DNA of 18,503 bases. Source: Pseudomonadota bacterium. Lineage in GTDB: Bacteria; Myxococcota; UBA9042; PHBI01. The notes beneath the pieces are model-generated. The model was not told the DNA's origin and made no database searches. It saw only the letters and a list, made by a program, of their open reading frames with translations. The position numbers were made by a program, and so were the translations under genes. Positions 1-7,527 of the stretch are shown in pieces. The stretch covers positions 1 to 18,503 of the forward strand of contig SYAK01000370.1 of assembly GCA_005788935.1 (NCBI GenBank). Direction: 5' to 3'. How positions within the stretch are numbered: the stretch's first letter is position 1; the number at the start of each line of letters is the position of its first letter.

Positions 1-305
1 CGGGGCTGAACCGGACGCCAGACCGGCTGCCGTCCGCCGAGCGGACGCCGCTCATCGAGGCCTGTGACGCCGCGCTCGCCGAGACCCTCGACGTGCTGGC
101 GCCGCGCCTCGTCATCGGCGTCGGCGCGTTCGCCGAGGCGCGCTGCAAGGTCGCGGTCCGCCTCGCGGCCACGGCGGCGCCGGTCGCGGGGCTCCTCCAC
201 CCGAGCCCGGCCTCGCCAAAGGCCAACCGCGACTGGGCGGGGGCGGCTGTCACGACGCTGCGCGGGCTCGGCCTCGACTGGCCGTTCCCCGAAGGGGCTG
301 GATGA
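1..305 (+). CDS. SMUG1-type uracil-DNA glycosylase, C-terminal part
   Basis: Only the last 100 residues are inside the window; the start lies beyond the left edge and the stop is the TGA at 303-305. Uracil-DNA glycosylases of the SMUG1 branch remove uracil and oxidised pyrimidines from DNA as the first step of base excision repair. Visible residues 66-72 read HPSPASP followed by KAN and a Trp, which is the family's C-terminal active-site and DNA-intercalation motif. Upstream are the N-R-T-P-D and CD segments and an IGVGAFAEAR stretch (about residues 39-47) typical of the fold. The N-terminal catalytic motif cannot be checked. The gene converges on the VF530 gene, and its neighbours are also DNA-maintenance genes. 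Family assignment is fairly secure; exact substrate range is not. Confidence 0.85.
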   Translation, partial: GLNRTPDRLPSAERTPLIEACDAALAETLDVLAPRLVIGVGAFAEARCKVAVRLAATAAPVAGLLHPSPASPKANRDWAGAAVTTLRGLGLDWPFPEGAG

Positions 306-330
306 GGCGCTGAGCGTGGGTGTCATGCTA

Positions 331-350
331 CCGTGTCTTTTTACACACGG
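331..350. terminator. Weak stem-loop between convergent genes
   Basis: CCGTGT (331-336) and ACACGG (345-350) form a perfect 6-bp inverted repeat with an 8-base, T-rich loop. CATG copies flank it on both sides, lengthening the symmetry imperfectly. It sits in the 81-base gap between the glycosylase stop and the VF530 stop, where a bidirectional terminator would be expected. There is no T-run directly after the stem on either strand, so it is a poor intrinsic terminator and the call is tentative. Confidence 0.25.
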
Positions 351-386
351 CATGCGTTGCGGCTGCTTTTGTTCAGAACGCTCGCC

Positions 387-731
387 TCAGCGCCCAGGGC
401 CCTGACTCCGGGGCCCCTGACCACGGCCCCGCCGCCGCCAGGCCGGGCGGAGGTCGTTCGTCAGGTACATGCGCTCGACCTTCTCGCGGGCCCACGGGGT
501 GCGACGGAGGAACTTGAGGCTCGAGGCGATGCTCGGGTTCTCGAGGAAGCAGCGGATCTCGACCGCGCGCCCCATCGCCTCCCAGCCGTGGCGCTCGACG
601 AGCCGCGTCAGCATCATCTCGAGCGTCACGCCGTGGAGCGGGTCACGGCTCCCTCCCGAGGCGGAGCCAGGCGCAGGCGCGGTGGCGGGCGCGGGGAGGG
701 TCTCGGGGCTGTCGTCGGGGGGCTGGTCCAT
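387..731 (-). CDS. VF530 family (DUF2132) DNA-binding protein
   Basis: A 114-residue protein. Its core (about residues 29-90) matches the VF530 family: DPLHGVTLE, then LVERHGW, then IRCF, NPS, SSLKFLR and TPWAREKVE. This small family is known structurally as a double-stranded-DNA-binding fold; its cellular role is poorly defined. Outside the core are a Pro/Ala/Ser-rich N-terminus (about 1-28) and an Arg/Gly-rich basic tail (about 98-114), both probably disordered, the tail perhaps adding nucleic-acid contacts. I chose ATG at 731 because GAGG (741-744 on the plus strand, read in reverse) sits 9 bases upstream. The alternative is GTG at 746, which overlaps the tlyA stop by 4 bases and adds five residues. 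It is the last gene of the leftward mrfA-to-tlyA run. Confidence 0.88.
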   Translation of the reverse strand: MDQPPDDSPETLPAPATAPAPGSASGGSRDPLHGVTLEMMLTRLVERHGWEAMGRAVEIRCFLENPSIASSLKFLRRTPWAREKVERMYLTNDLRPAWRRRGRGQGPRSQGPGR

Positions 732-740
732 GGCCGCGAG

Positions 741-744
741 CCTC
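741..744 (-). promoter_or_regulatory. Ribosome binding site deciding the VF530 start
   Basis: GAGG on the minus strand, 9 bases before ATG 731 and overlapping the tlyA stop codon at 743-745. It favours the ATG at 731 over the GTG at 746, and suggests translational coupling to tlyA. Confidence 0.45.
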
Positions 745-1540
745 ACGCCGCGGGCCCGCTGGCGTCAAGCCGGGTCTTTCGCAGCACGAGCAGGATCTCG
801 CGGTTGCCCGACGGCCCCGCGAGCGGCGAGTCGGACTGACCGACGACCTCGAAACCGACCTCGCAGGCCCGCTCGACGACCTTCTGCGCGGCCCCGAGGC
901 GCATCGCCTCGTCGCGCACGACCCCGCCCTTGCCGACGTGGTCGCGGCCGACCTCGAACTGCGGCTTGACGAGCACCGCGAAGAGCCCGTCCGGGGTCAG
1001 CAGGCGGAAGACGGCGTCGAGGAACAGCGTCACGCTGATGAACGAGGCGTCGCAGGTCGCCACCGACGGCGCGAACGGCAAATCGGCAGGCGTCACGCCA
1101 CGGATGTTGGTGCGGTCCGTGACGACGACCCGGGGATCGGTCCGCAGCCGCTCGTGGAGCTGCCCGTAGCCCACGTCGAGGGCGATGACGGAGGCCGCCC
1201 CGTGCCGCAGCAGGACGTCCGTGAAGCCGCCCGTGGAGGCGCCGATGTCGAGGCAGGCAGCGCCGATGATGGCCTCACGCAGCTGCGGAAAGGTCTCGAC
1301 GGCGTGCAGCAGCTTGAAGGCGCCGCGGGAGGCCCAGCCGTCGACGTCGGCCAGCGTCACGTCGTCGCCAGGCCGGACGGGCTGACCGGCGCGGGTCGCG
1401 CGGACCCCGTTCACGCTGACCTTTCCCGCCAGGATGAAGGCCTGAGCGCGGGTCCGGGTCTCGACCGCGCCGATCGCGACGAGGTGGGCGTCGAGGCGGT
1501 CCCGGGCCGGCCCGCTGGCGGCGTCACGTGCTGGCGTCAT
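743..1540 (-). CDS. tlyA: TlyA family rRNA (cytidine-2'-O)-methyltransferase
   Basis: A 265-residue protein with the two-part TlyA layout. An N-terminal S4 RNA-binding domain (about residues 14-60) includes RLDAHLV and [10 protein letters not shown]. An FtsJ/RrmJ-type Rossmann methyltransferase domain follows. The SAM-binding motif is LDIGASTGG at 97-105, then LDVGYGQL at 121-128. A K-D-K-E catalytic set is visible: K76 in SRGAFKL, D164 in CDASF, K192 and E196 in KPQFE. Family members 2'-O-methylate cytidines in 16S and/or 23S rRNA and in some species determine capreomycin susceptibility; older names call them haemolysins. The ATG at 1540 begins three bases after the xseB stop, so the two are co-translated. 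The xseB-tlyA adjacency is common in bacteria. Family identity is secure; which rRNA sites are modified is unknown. Confidence 0.95.
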   Translation of the reverse strand: MTPARDAASGPARDRLDAHLVAIGAVETRTRAQAFILAGKVSVNGVRATRAGQPVRPGDDVTLADVDGWASRGAFKLLHAVETFPQLREAIIGAACLDIGASTGGFTDVLLRHGAASVIALDVGYGQLHERLRTDPRVVVTDRTNIRGVTPADLPFAPSVATCDASFISVTLFLDAVFRLLTPDGLFAVLVKPQFEVGRDHVGKGGVVRDEAMRLGAAQKVVERACEVGFEVVGQSDSPLAGPSGNREILLVLRKTRLDASGPAA

Positions 1541-1543
1541 GCT

Positions 1544-1792
1544 TCAGCGCACCCGGCTGCCGGAGTCCATCGACAGCTCGGTGCCCTCGGCCGTCAGCTG
1601 AGCGAGGCGCAGCTCGGCCCGCTCGAGGACGCCCGAGGCCTCACGCGCGAGGGCGACGCCGCGCTCGTAGTCGGCGAGCGCCGCCGCGAGGGGCTGGTCG
1701 CCCCGCGCGAGGCGGCCGACAAGCCCCTCGAGGTTCGTCAGCAGGGTCTCAAAGCTGGGGGGCACGTCAGGGGATGCATCGGGCGTGGTCAT
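1544..1792 (-). CDS. xseB: Exodeoxyribonuclease VII small subunit
   Basis: An 82-residue protein of the usual XseB length. The characteristic helical hairpin is visible: SFETLLTNLEGLVGRLARGD (residues 13-32), then PLAAALADYERGVALAREA and a charged second helix. XseB associates in several copies with the large catalytic subunit XseA to form exonuclease VII, which degrades single-stranded DNA in both directions. No xseA lies in this window. Start ATG 1792 is preferred because GAGGAA lies six bases upstream. An in-frame ATG at 1888 would add 32 non-conserved residues and is rejected. The gene is followed closely by tlyA and preceded by a 107-base gap after mrfB, so it may have its own promoter or be read through from mrfA. 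Confidence 0.92.
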   Translation of the reverse strand: MTTPDASPDVPPSFETLLTNLEGLVGRLARGDQPLAAALADYERGVALAREASGVLERAELRLAQLTAEGTELSMDSGSRVR

Positions 1793-1798
1793 CGGGGA

Positions 1799-1804
1799 TT
1801 CCTC
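1799..1804 (-). promoter_or_regulatory. Ribosome binding site for xseB
   Basis: GAGGAA on the minus strand, six bases before ATG 1792. It is the clearest Shine-Dalgarno sequence on this side of the window and settles the xseB start against the longer in-frame ATG at 1888. Confidence 0.7.
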
Positions 1805-1899
1805 GTCAGTGAGACGGAGCCTGGGGCGTGGGGCGAGCGACAGGGCTCCTCTTCCAGAATCGGCGGGTCCTGTCGAGGGGAGGCGCATCGACGCCGCGA

Positions 1900-3111
1900 T
1901 CAGGACGACAGCGTCGGTGACGCGGGGGGCCGGACCTGCGCTCGCCTGAGGCGGGCCTCGGCGCGGGCGGCGAGCGCGCTCACCTCATCGGCGTCCAGGC
2001 TGTCGCGGTGCGGCGCGAGCAGCGCGGCGGTGAGCCCCGGGTCCTTCTGGCGCAGCGCACGCCGCGCGAGGTTCAGCGCCATCGCGCGCTCGAGCGGCGT
2101 CTGCCCGACGGTCATGGCAAGATCCGCGAGCAGCCTGGCGAGCGCCACCATGGACAGCACGTCGTCGGCGTTGTGGCGCGCGATAGCGCCAAGCGGCGCG
2201 GCGTCGCCGGTGCGGAGGAAGCGGAAGTAGCAGCGGGGGGCCTCGCTGCCGGGCATATCGCCGTCACGGGCGAGCCCGAGCAGCTCGCGTTCGAGGGTCT
2301 GCAGCCGCGTATCGGGCCAGCGTCCCGCAAAGAACGCGCGGCAGGCGTGCAGCAGATCGAGGTGTGGCCGAAGCTTCAGCGCGGCCTGCTCGGCCGAACA
2401 GAAGCGATGCATCTTCAGGCGTCCCTGCAGGATGGTCAGGTCGAAGCTCTTGCCGTTGAAGCTGACGAGCCAGGGGCGCGCCTCAAGCCACGCCCAGAGC
2501 TGACCGAGCATCGCCGCCTCTTCACAAGGCTCTTGCAACAGCAATTGTTGCAATTGAAACGAATCTGCTTCAAACCAGCCGAGCGCGATGAGGAACGCGA
2601 CGTTGCCAGCCCCGTGCTCGAGGCCGGTCGTCTCGATGTCGAGGTAGATCGCGCGCCTCGGGTCGAAGCCCGCGAGCCGCGGATCTCCGAGGAGTCGCGC
2701 GAGGTCGACCTCACCCGCGGTCGACGGGGTTGAGCGCGGCGCGAGGAGATGCGCACCGTGGCGATGGTCAGGCGCATAGAAGGTCGGGATCACGCTGACA
2801 GGCCCCAACTCCGTGGCGAGTGTCCGCAGCGATGGCAGCGCCACCCCGAGTGAGGCTGGCGGCAGCGCGGGCAGCGGCGTGTCCGGGCTCAGACGGCGGG
2901 CGAGCGTCGCGCTGTGGCGCGCCAGCGAATCGGCGAGCGGGGTGGAGGCTGGCGACAGAGGGGATGGCGCGGTGGGCCCTGTCGAGGACGAGGCGGGCCT
3001 TTCGGCCTCGGGCGGCTGCGCCTCGGCTGATGGCAGCGCGTCGGTTGCCGTGGGCGCCCCGTGCGTGGCGGCGGCCCCGACGGTGCGGTTCAGGCGGGCG
3101 AGCAGGCTCAC
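1900..3111 (-). CDS. mrfB: MrfB/YprB-like DEDD-type exonuclease
   Basis: A 403-residue protein of the YprB family (RNase H-like, DEDD exonuclease). Exo I is at 156-162 (D158 and E160 in YLDIETT), Exo II at 216-224 (VSFNGKSFD), a conserved HLDLLH at 250-255, and Exo III at 313-317 (HNADD). About residues 15-85 are Pro/Ser/Ala/Thr-rich and probably disordered, and the C-terminal 50 residues are a helical extension. In Bacillus subtilis MrfB acts with helicase MrfA in repair of mitomycin C damage independently of UvrABC. The GTG start at 3111 overlaps the mrfA stop by four bases (GTGA), which decides the start and implies coupled translation. The segment for about residues 184-197 uses unusually AT-rich codons. 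Family is secure; the repair role here is inferred by homology. Confidence 0.9.
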   Translation of the reverse strand: MSLLARLNRTVGAAATHGAPTATDALPSAEAQPPEAERPASSSTGPTAPSPLSPASTPLADSLARHSATLARRLSPDTPLPALPPASLGVALPSLRTLATELGPVSVIPTFYAPDHRHGAHLLAPRSTPSTAGEVDLARLLGDPRLAGFDPRRAIYLDIETTGLEHGAGNVAFLIALGWFEADSFQLQQLLLQEPCEEAAMLGQLWAWLEARPWLVSFNGKSFDLTILQGRLKMHRFCSAEQAALKLRPHLDLLHACRAFFAGRWPDTRLQTLERELLGLARDGDMPGSEAPRCYFRFLRTGDAAPLGAIARHNADDVLSMVALARLLADLAMTVGQTPLERAMALNLARRALRQKDPGLTAALLAPHRDSLDADEVSALAARAEARLRRAQVRPPASPTLSS

Positions 3112-5495
3112 GACAGCGGCCGCGTCGCGAGGATGAGGCGGTCGAGGATGGCGACGGCGGCGGCCTTGAGCGGCAACGTGTAGGCCGGCATCGGGCCGAG
3201 GCAGGCGGGGCAGCCGACGCTCTCGGGGGTCGGCCCGCCGCAGCTGCAACCCGTCAGGAGGCTACGCGCGCCGACGGCGATGGCGTCGAAGTCGGCGTGC
3301 AGATCGGGCGCGAGCCCGGTGCCACCCGGGATCGCGTCGTAGAGGTAGAGGGTCGGGTCGAAGAGCCCGCCGCCGCCCGAGAGCTCGGCCCGTGGCGCAG
3401 GCGCCTGTCCGTCGCTGCGGTCGCCGACAGCGCGATCGAGGTCGCGCTCGGCGCACATGAGGCGGGCGGCCGCCGCGGTGCGGAGCGCGTGGGCGACAGC
3501 GTTGAGCGCGTCGAGCGCCGCCTCGCGACCGACGCCAAGCGAGGCGAGCACCGCCTGCGGCACGTCGAACCAGACCGCGGTCGTGTGCATCTCGAGGTCT
3601 GGCAAATGGATATCACCGTAGCCGATGACCTCGTGGGTGTGGAAGCGGACCTTCTTGAAGCCGATGAACTTGCGCGTGACGACGACCTCGCCGTGGGCGA
3701 GCGAGAAGGGCGGCATCGGGCGGAGCCCGTCCTCCTGGATGACCGCGACGCCGGTGTAGGTCATCGCGGTCGTGTAGTAGTCGGGCTTCACGCGGCGCAC
3801 GAAGGCCTTGTGGTCGTCGTAGTCGAGGCGTTCGACCTGATACTGGTGCGAGTCCACGTGATAGATTGCGTGCAGGTGCAGCTGCGTGTGCGCGCTGCGG
3901 AAGTCGACCTCGGCGAGGACCTTGTCGCGCTCGACGTCGATGACGATGAAGTTCTCCTCCGAGATCCCGCGCAGGTTCACATGGTTCGCTGGGAAGGCCC
4001 GCTCCATCCAGTGGTAGCTGCGGCCCGAGCGGTGGAGCACCTGGTGGCTCTCGAGGTAGCCGAGCAGCTCCTCGGTCTCGCCCGCCTCAAGCTCGCCGAA
4101 GCGCTCGCCGACCTCGAAGGGCAGCTCGTAGGCGGCGCATTTCGCGTGATCGGTCAGGACGAAGAGGTTGCGCGGGTTGATGCGGGCGACCTCGCTCGTG
4201 CCGCCAAACAGGCTGTCGCGCGCGTGGGCGACCAGATACTGGTCGAGCGAGCCCGAGCCCGCGACGAAGAGCGTCAGCGCCCGCCCGTCGCGCCGGCCCG
4301 CCCGCCCGCTCTGCTGCATGAAGCTCGCGATGGACCCGGGGAAGCCGGCGATAACGGCCGCCTGCAGGCTGCCGATGTCGATGCCGACCTCGAGCGCGTT
4401 GGTCGAGACCACGCCGCGAACCGAGCCGTCGCGGAGCCCCGCCTCAATGCGCCGCCGGTGAAGCGGCAGATAGCCGCCGCGGTAGCCCTGGACGAGCTCG
4501 GGATCGAGCTGGCTCTGGGCGAGACCTTCGCGCAGGTATTTCAGAATAATTTCAACGTAGAGCCGACTACCCGCGAAGACGATGGTCGGGACGCCCGCCT
4601 TCAGCAGGCCGAGCGCCGCCTCGGTGGCGCCCATCAGGGCTCCCGCCCGGATCTGCAGCTGACGGTTCACGATCGGCGGGTTGTAGGCGACGTAATGGTG
4701 CTCGCCCTGTGGGGCGCCACTCTCGCCGACGAGGCGGAACGTGCGACCCGTCAGGCGCTCGGCGAGCTCGACCGGGTTCCGGATGGTGGCGGAGCACGCG
4801 ATGATCTGCGGGCGCGCCCCGTGGAAGGCCGCGATGCGCAGGAGGCGCCGCAGGACATGCGCCATGTGGCTGCCGAAGACGCCGCGGTAGGTGTGCAGCT
4901 CGTCGATGACCACATAGCGAAGGTTCTCAAACAGTTTTGACCACTTGGTGTGCTGCGGCAAGACCGCCGCGTGCAGCATGTCCGGGTTCGTGATGACGAT
5001 CTGACCATGGTCACGGACCGCGCGGCGAGCGTCCTGCGGGGTGTCGCCATCGAAGGTGAAGGTCTTGACGGGCACGTCGAGACGCTCGATCAGCGCGTGC
5101 AGGTTCGCGTACTGGTCGGCCGACAGCGCCTTCGTCGGGAAGAGGAAGAGCGCGCGGGCCGACGGGTCATCGAGGATCGCGTTGAGCACCGGGGCGTTGA
5201 AGCACAGCGTCTTGCCCGACGCGGTCGGGGTCGTCAGCACGACGTCATGACCCGCGAGCGCCTGCGTGATGGCCTCGGCCTGGTGGCTGTAGGGTGCGGC
5301 GATGCCGACCCCCTGCAGCGCCGCGAGGAGCTGTGGATGCAGGCCGGGATGTGGCCCGTCGCCACGTTCGGGGAAGGCGGCGAAGGTCGGCGGGCGGGCC
5401 GCGCGCGTCGTGTGTCCGGTGACTTCGCCGGGCAGCAGTTGATTCTTCAACAGCCTGTCAAGGATTGCGTCAAAGTCGTCACGCGGAAACAGCAT
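3108..5495 (-). CDS. mrfA: MrfA/YprA-like DEAD/DEAH-box helicase with DUF1998 domain
   Basis: A 795-residue superfamily 2 helicase. A Q-motif-like YSHQAEA is at 69-75, Walker A TPTASGKT at 89-96, TNPDML at 169-174, the DELH box at 198-201 and SAT at 235-237. The second RecA lobe has STNALEVGIDIG (364-375) and QQSGRAGRR (394-402). The DUF1998 C-terminal region has YDAIPGGTG (719-727) and a four-cysteine metal-binding cluster C750, C752, C762, C765. This order matches MrfA (YprA), a 3'-to-5' helicase that in B. subtilis works with exonuclease MrfB in repair of mitomycin C lesions. ATG 5495 has AGGA seven bases upstream. Its stop overlaps the start of mrfB. All key motifs look intact. The assignment as MrfA rests on domain order, the Cys cluster and the adjacent mrfB. 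Confidence 0.93.
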   Translation of the reverse strand: MLFPRDDFDAILDRLLKNQLLPGEVTGHTTRAARPPTFAAFPERGDGPHPGLHPQLLAALQGVGIAAPYSHQAEAITQALAGHDVVLTTPTASGKTLCFNAPVLNAILDDPSARALFLFPTKALSADQYANLHALIERLDVPVKTFTFDGDTPQDARRAVRDHGQIVITNPDMLHAAVLPQHTKWSKLFENLRYVVIDELHTYRGVFGSHMAHVLRRLLRIAAFHGARPQIIACSATIRNPVELAERLTGRTFRLVGESGAPQGEHHYVAYNPPIVNRQLQIRAGALMGATEAALGLLKAGVPTIVFAGSRLYVEIILKYLREGLAQSQLDPELVQGYRGGYLPLHRRRIEAGLRDGSVRGVVSTNALEVGIDIGSLQAAVIAGFPGSIASFMQQSGRAGRRDGRALTLFVAGSGSLDQYLVAHARDSLFGGTSEVARINPRNLFVLTDHAKCAAYELPFEVGERFGELEAGETEELLGYLESHQVLHRSGRSYHWMERAFPANHVNLRGISEENFIVIDVERDKVLAEVDFRSAHTQLHLHAIYHVDSHQYQVERLDYDDHKAFVRRVKPDYYTTAMTYTGVAVIQEDGLRPMPPFSLAHGEVVVTRKFIGFKKVRFHTHEVIGYGDIHLPDLEMHTTAVWFDVPQAVLASLGVGREAALDALNAVAHALRTAAAARLMCAERDLDRAVGDRSDGQAPAPRAELSGGGGLFDPTLYLYDAIPGGTGLAPDLHADFDAIAVGARSLLTGCSCGGPTPESVGCPACLGPMPAYTLPLKAAAVAILDRLILATRPLS

Positions 5496-5501
5496 GGCGT
5501 T

Positions 5502-5507
5502 ATCCTA
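5502..5507 (-). promoter_or_regulatory. AGGA ribosome site or TAGGAT -10 element before mrfA
   Basis: The minus strand reads TAGGAT followed by six bases and then the mrfA ATG. AGGA is a good Shine-Dalgarno match at normal spacing. The same hexamer could serve as a -10 element with TTGCCT 18 bases upstream, which would give a nearly leaderless message. The two readings exclude each other; the ribosome-site reading is simpler. Confidence 0.35.
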
Positions 5508-5638
5508 TCAGCTGAGCGGGCGTGCAGGCAACGGGCGTTCAGAGGGACGCGTCTGGGTCGTGCCTGCCGCTCGACCGCGGTCCCGGCCTGTGCGACGCTC
5601 TGGCCACGAGACTCTGTCACGACTGGGTGAAAAGACAC

Positions 5639-5977
5639 ATGGTGAAGAAACATGAACTCGTGCTGCCCGGTCCGCTGCGTGGCTGGTTGGCTGAGGCGGC
5701 CGCCCGCGCGATGACGCGCAGCCTCGCGCGGGTGCGGGAGGGGCTCGCCCGCCAGACCGAGCGGGCCCGCGGGCTCCTCGACGAGGCGAGCCAGCTCGAG
5801 CTGAGGCTCCTGAGAAAGCTCGAGCCCATCATCGACGATCTCGGAGACCTTGTCCGCCTCGAGCTCGCGGAGGCCCGCGCTCGCCTCGGACGGCCCGACC
5901 CGCGGGACACGCGGCGAGCGCCTGAGGGGCCCGAGGTCATCGACGTCGAGGCTCGGCCCGTCGACCGTCCTCGCTGA
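5639..5977 (+). CDS. Small charged helical protein of unknown function
   Basis: I do not recognise this 112-residue protein. From ATG 5639 it begins MVKKHELVLPGPLRGWL. A long amphipathic helical segment (about residues 15-82) rich in Ala, Arg, Glu and Leu follows, with heptad-like spacing through RVREGLARQTERARGLLDEASQ. The last 30 residues are Pro/Arg/Asp-rich and probably disordered. No signal peptide or membrane segment is visible. The layout resembles small coiled-coil or phasin-like proteins but no signature proves this. It lies divergent from mrfA across a 143-base gap and converges on the winged-helix membrane protein, with 11 bases between stops. GGGTGA about eight bases before the ATG is a weak ribosome site. 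An in-frame upstream start at 5522 would add non-conserved-looking residues. Coding is supported by third-position GC and context, moderately. Confidence 0.6.
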   Translation: MVKKHELVLPGPLRGWLAEAAARAMTRSLARVREGLARQTERARGLLDEASQLELRLLRKLEPIIDDLGDLVRLELAEARARLGRPDPRDTRRAPEGPEVIDVEARPVDRPR

Positions 5978-5988
5978 GACATGGCCAC

Positions 5989-7527
5989 TCAGACGCGCTC
6001 GAGGGCGGCGATTTCCGCGGCGAGCGCATCCGAGGCGACTGAACCTGCACCGCCATCCGGGCTCGGATCGCGGGTCGAAAAGACCGTACGCCCGACGCGC
6101 TGGGTGCTCGCGGCGCTCGCCCGCAGCCGCTCGACCTCGGCGAGCTCGGCCCAGAGGTCGTCGACCCGAAGCTCGACGGCCCCGCCACGGCCCTCGCACG
6201 TCCCCTTGAGCTCGACCGCGATGGCCTCGAGGTCGGCCGCGAGCGCGTCCGCGGGCCAGCTGCCGAAGCCCGCCGCTGCGATGGCGTGGGCGTCACCGGG
6301 GAGGCGCACGGGGCGTCGGGTCGTGAAGAGGTGGTGAAAGATGGCGATGCGCTTGTTCTGTCGCTCGCGCTCGCGGCGGCTCGCGGCGTCGCGCACGGCG
6401 CGCCGGACACCGAGAAAGAGAAAGATGAACGAGAAGGCGAGCGGGAGCCATGTGAGCCAGAAGCGCGTCCAGAACCCCGCCCCCTGCATGTTCGGGATGA
6501 GGACGGCCGCGATCCCGACCGCGAAGACGATGTTGAGAACGTTCAGGATCGGCATCGCATGGGTCGGATGATCGCGCAGGTTCTGCTCGCGCGCCCGATT
6601 CTGCCAGAGGTAGCCGAGCGATGGCGCCTCACTGGCGATCTCCGTGGGGACCGCGGGCACAAGGTTCGGGAAGCGATAGATGGCGACGCCGGCGTCGGTC
6701 AGGTCGAGCTCGCCGTCGTAGGTCGCGACGAGGCGGGTGCCGATGCGGTCCGCCTCCTCCCACGTGACCCCGAGCAGCGCGATGATGTCGGCGTTCGTGA
6801 GAAAACCGCGCTTGGCGCGGAGGTAGGTGAGGAGCTCCTTTTCACGCGCGAGCGGTGTCTGCGCGAGGCCGTCGGCCCCGAAGAGGTGGAACCAGGTCCG
6901 CTCGGCGAGGCTCGGCTTCTCGAGCGGCGCGTCCGTGGTCAGGCGGTAGGGGTCCTCACCGTCCGCGAGGCGGCGGTCGACCTCGACCGTCCATCGGCGG
7001 CGGGTCCGCGACGACGACCAGGTGCCGTAGCCGCCGTAACCCCAGGGTCCCCAGAGAAACCCACGCAGAATGGCGCCAAAGAGGCGGCCGAGCGAGCCGC
7101 CTCCCCGCTCGTTGCGCCCGCGCGTCGCAGCCGTGACGGCCGCCACGATGAGGGTCACGTAGACCACGAAGTAGACGATGACCATCGCCACGGTCCACGC
7201 CTTGAAGAAGGCCGTGAGCCCACGCTTGAAGGCGGCCTTGCGGCGCCGCGAGGCGTCGGCCGCGACGATGTCCTCTCGCGCCGACAGCGCCGGGTCGAAG
7301 CGGTAGTGGAGCTCGCCGGCCTCGTCGACGTCGAGGTCGCAGGCATACTCGCGGACGAGCGCCGAGAGGATCGGCTCGGCCACGTGCGGGGCGAGGCCGG
7401 TCTCGCCGACGACGTCGCCGAGCGTCAGCGGCCGGCCGAGGCGACGGATGGCGTCGAGGACCGCGAGGCGCGCCACGTCGGAGGTCAGCTGTGGGGCGCG
7501 CGCGCTGGCGACGTCGTGGACGGACAT
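5989..7527 (-). CDS. Membrane protein with repeated winged-helix-like segments
   Basis: A 512-residue protein I cannot assign to a named family. Domains in order: a winged-helix-like segment (about 16-78) ending in GELHYRF; one or two membrane helices (about 109-134, KAWTVAMVIVYFVVYVTLIV); a Gly/Trp/Tyr-rich linker (142-172); a second winged-helix-like segment (about 226-286) ending in VAIYRF; two further membrane helices (about 328-347 and 355-374); and a basic stretch leading to a third helical, possibly winged-helix-like segment (about 391-475). The first two segments share length, helix pattern and the terminal YRF, which suggests internal duplication. ATG 7527 shares a base with the stop of the SufU-like gene (TGATG), so the two are translationally coupled. 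A membrane-tethered regulator or scaffold is plausible; the function is unknown. Confidence 0.8.
   Translation of the reverse strand: MSVHDVASARAPQLTSDVARLAVLDAIRRLGRPLTLGDVVGETGLAPHVAEPILSALVREYACDLDVDEAGELHYRFDPALSAREDIVAADASRRRKAAFKRGLTAFFKAWTVAMVIVYFVVYVTLIVAAVTAATRGRNERGGGSLGRLFGAILRGFLWGPWGYGGYGTWSSSRTRRRWTVEVDRRLADGEDPYRLTTDAPLEKPSLAERTWFHLFGADGLAQTPLAREKELLTYLRAKRGFLTNADIIALLGVTWEEADRIGTRLVATYDGELDLTDAGVAIYRFPNLVPAVPTEIASEAPSLGYLWQNRAREQNLRDHPTHAMPILNVLNIVFAVGIAAVLIPNMQGAGFWTRFWLTWLPLAFSFIFLFLGVRRAVRDAASRRERERQNKRIAIFHHLFTTRRPVRLPGDAHAIAAAGFGSWPADALAADLEAIAVELKGTCEGRGGAVELRVDDLWAELAEVERLRASAASTQRVGRTVFSTRDPSPDGGAGSVASDALAAEIAALERV

Noticed and set aside
2820..4940. A long plus-strand open frame (about 700 codons) opposite mrfA and mrfB
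   Set aside because: It is a high-GC shadow: Arg/Ala/Glu/Val-rich, without motifs or a ribosome site, and fully antisense to genes with complete catalytic motifs.
5612..5638. TGTCAC...GTGA...GACA symmetry just upstream of the small helical protein
   Set aside because: The stems are only four bases and irregular, well within chance for a short search.
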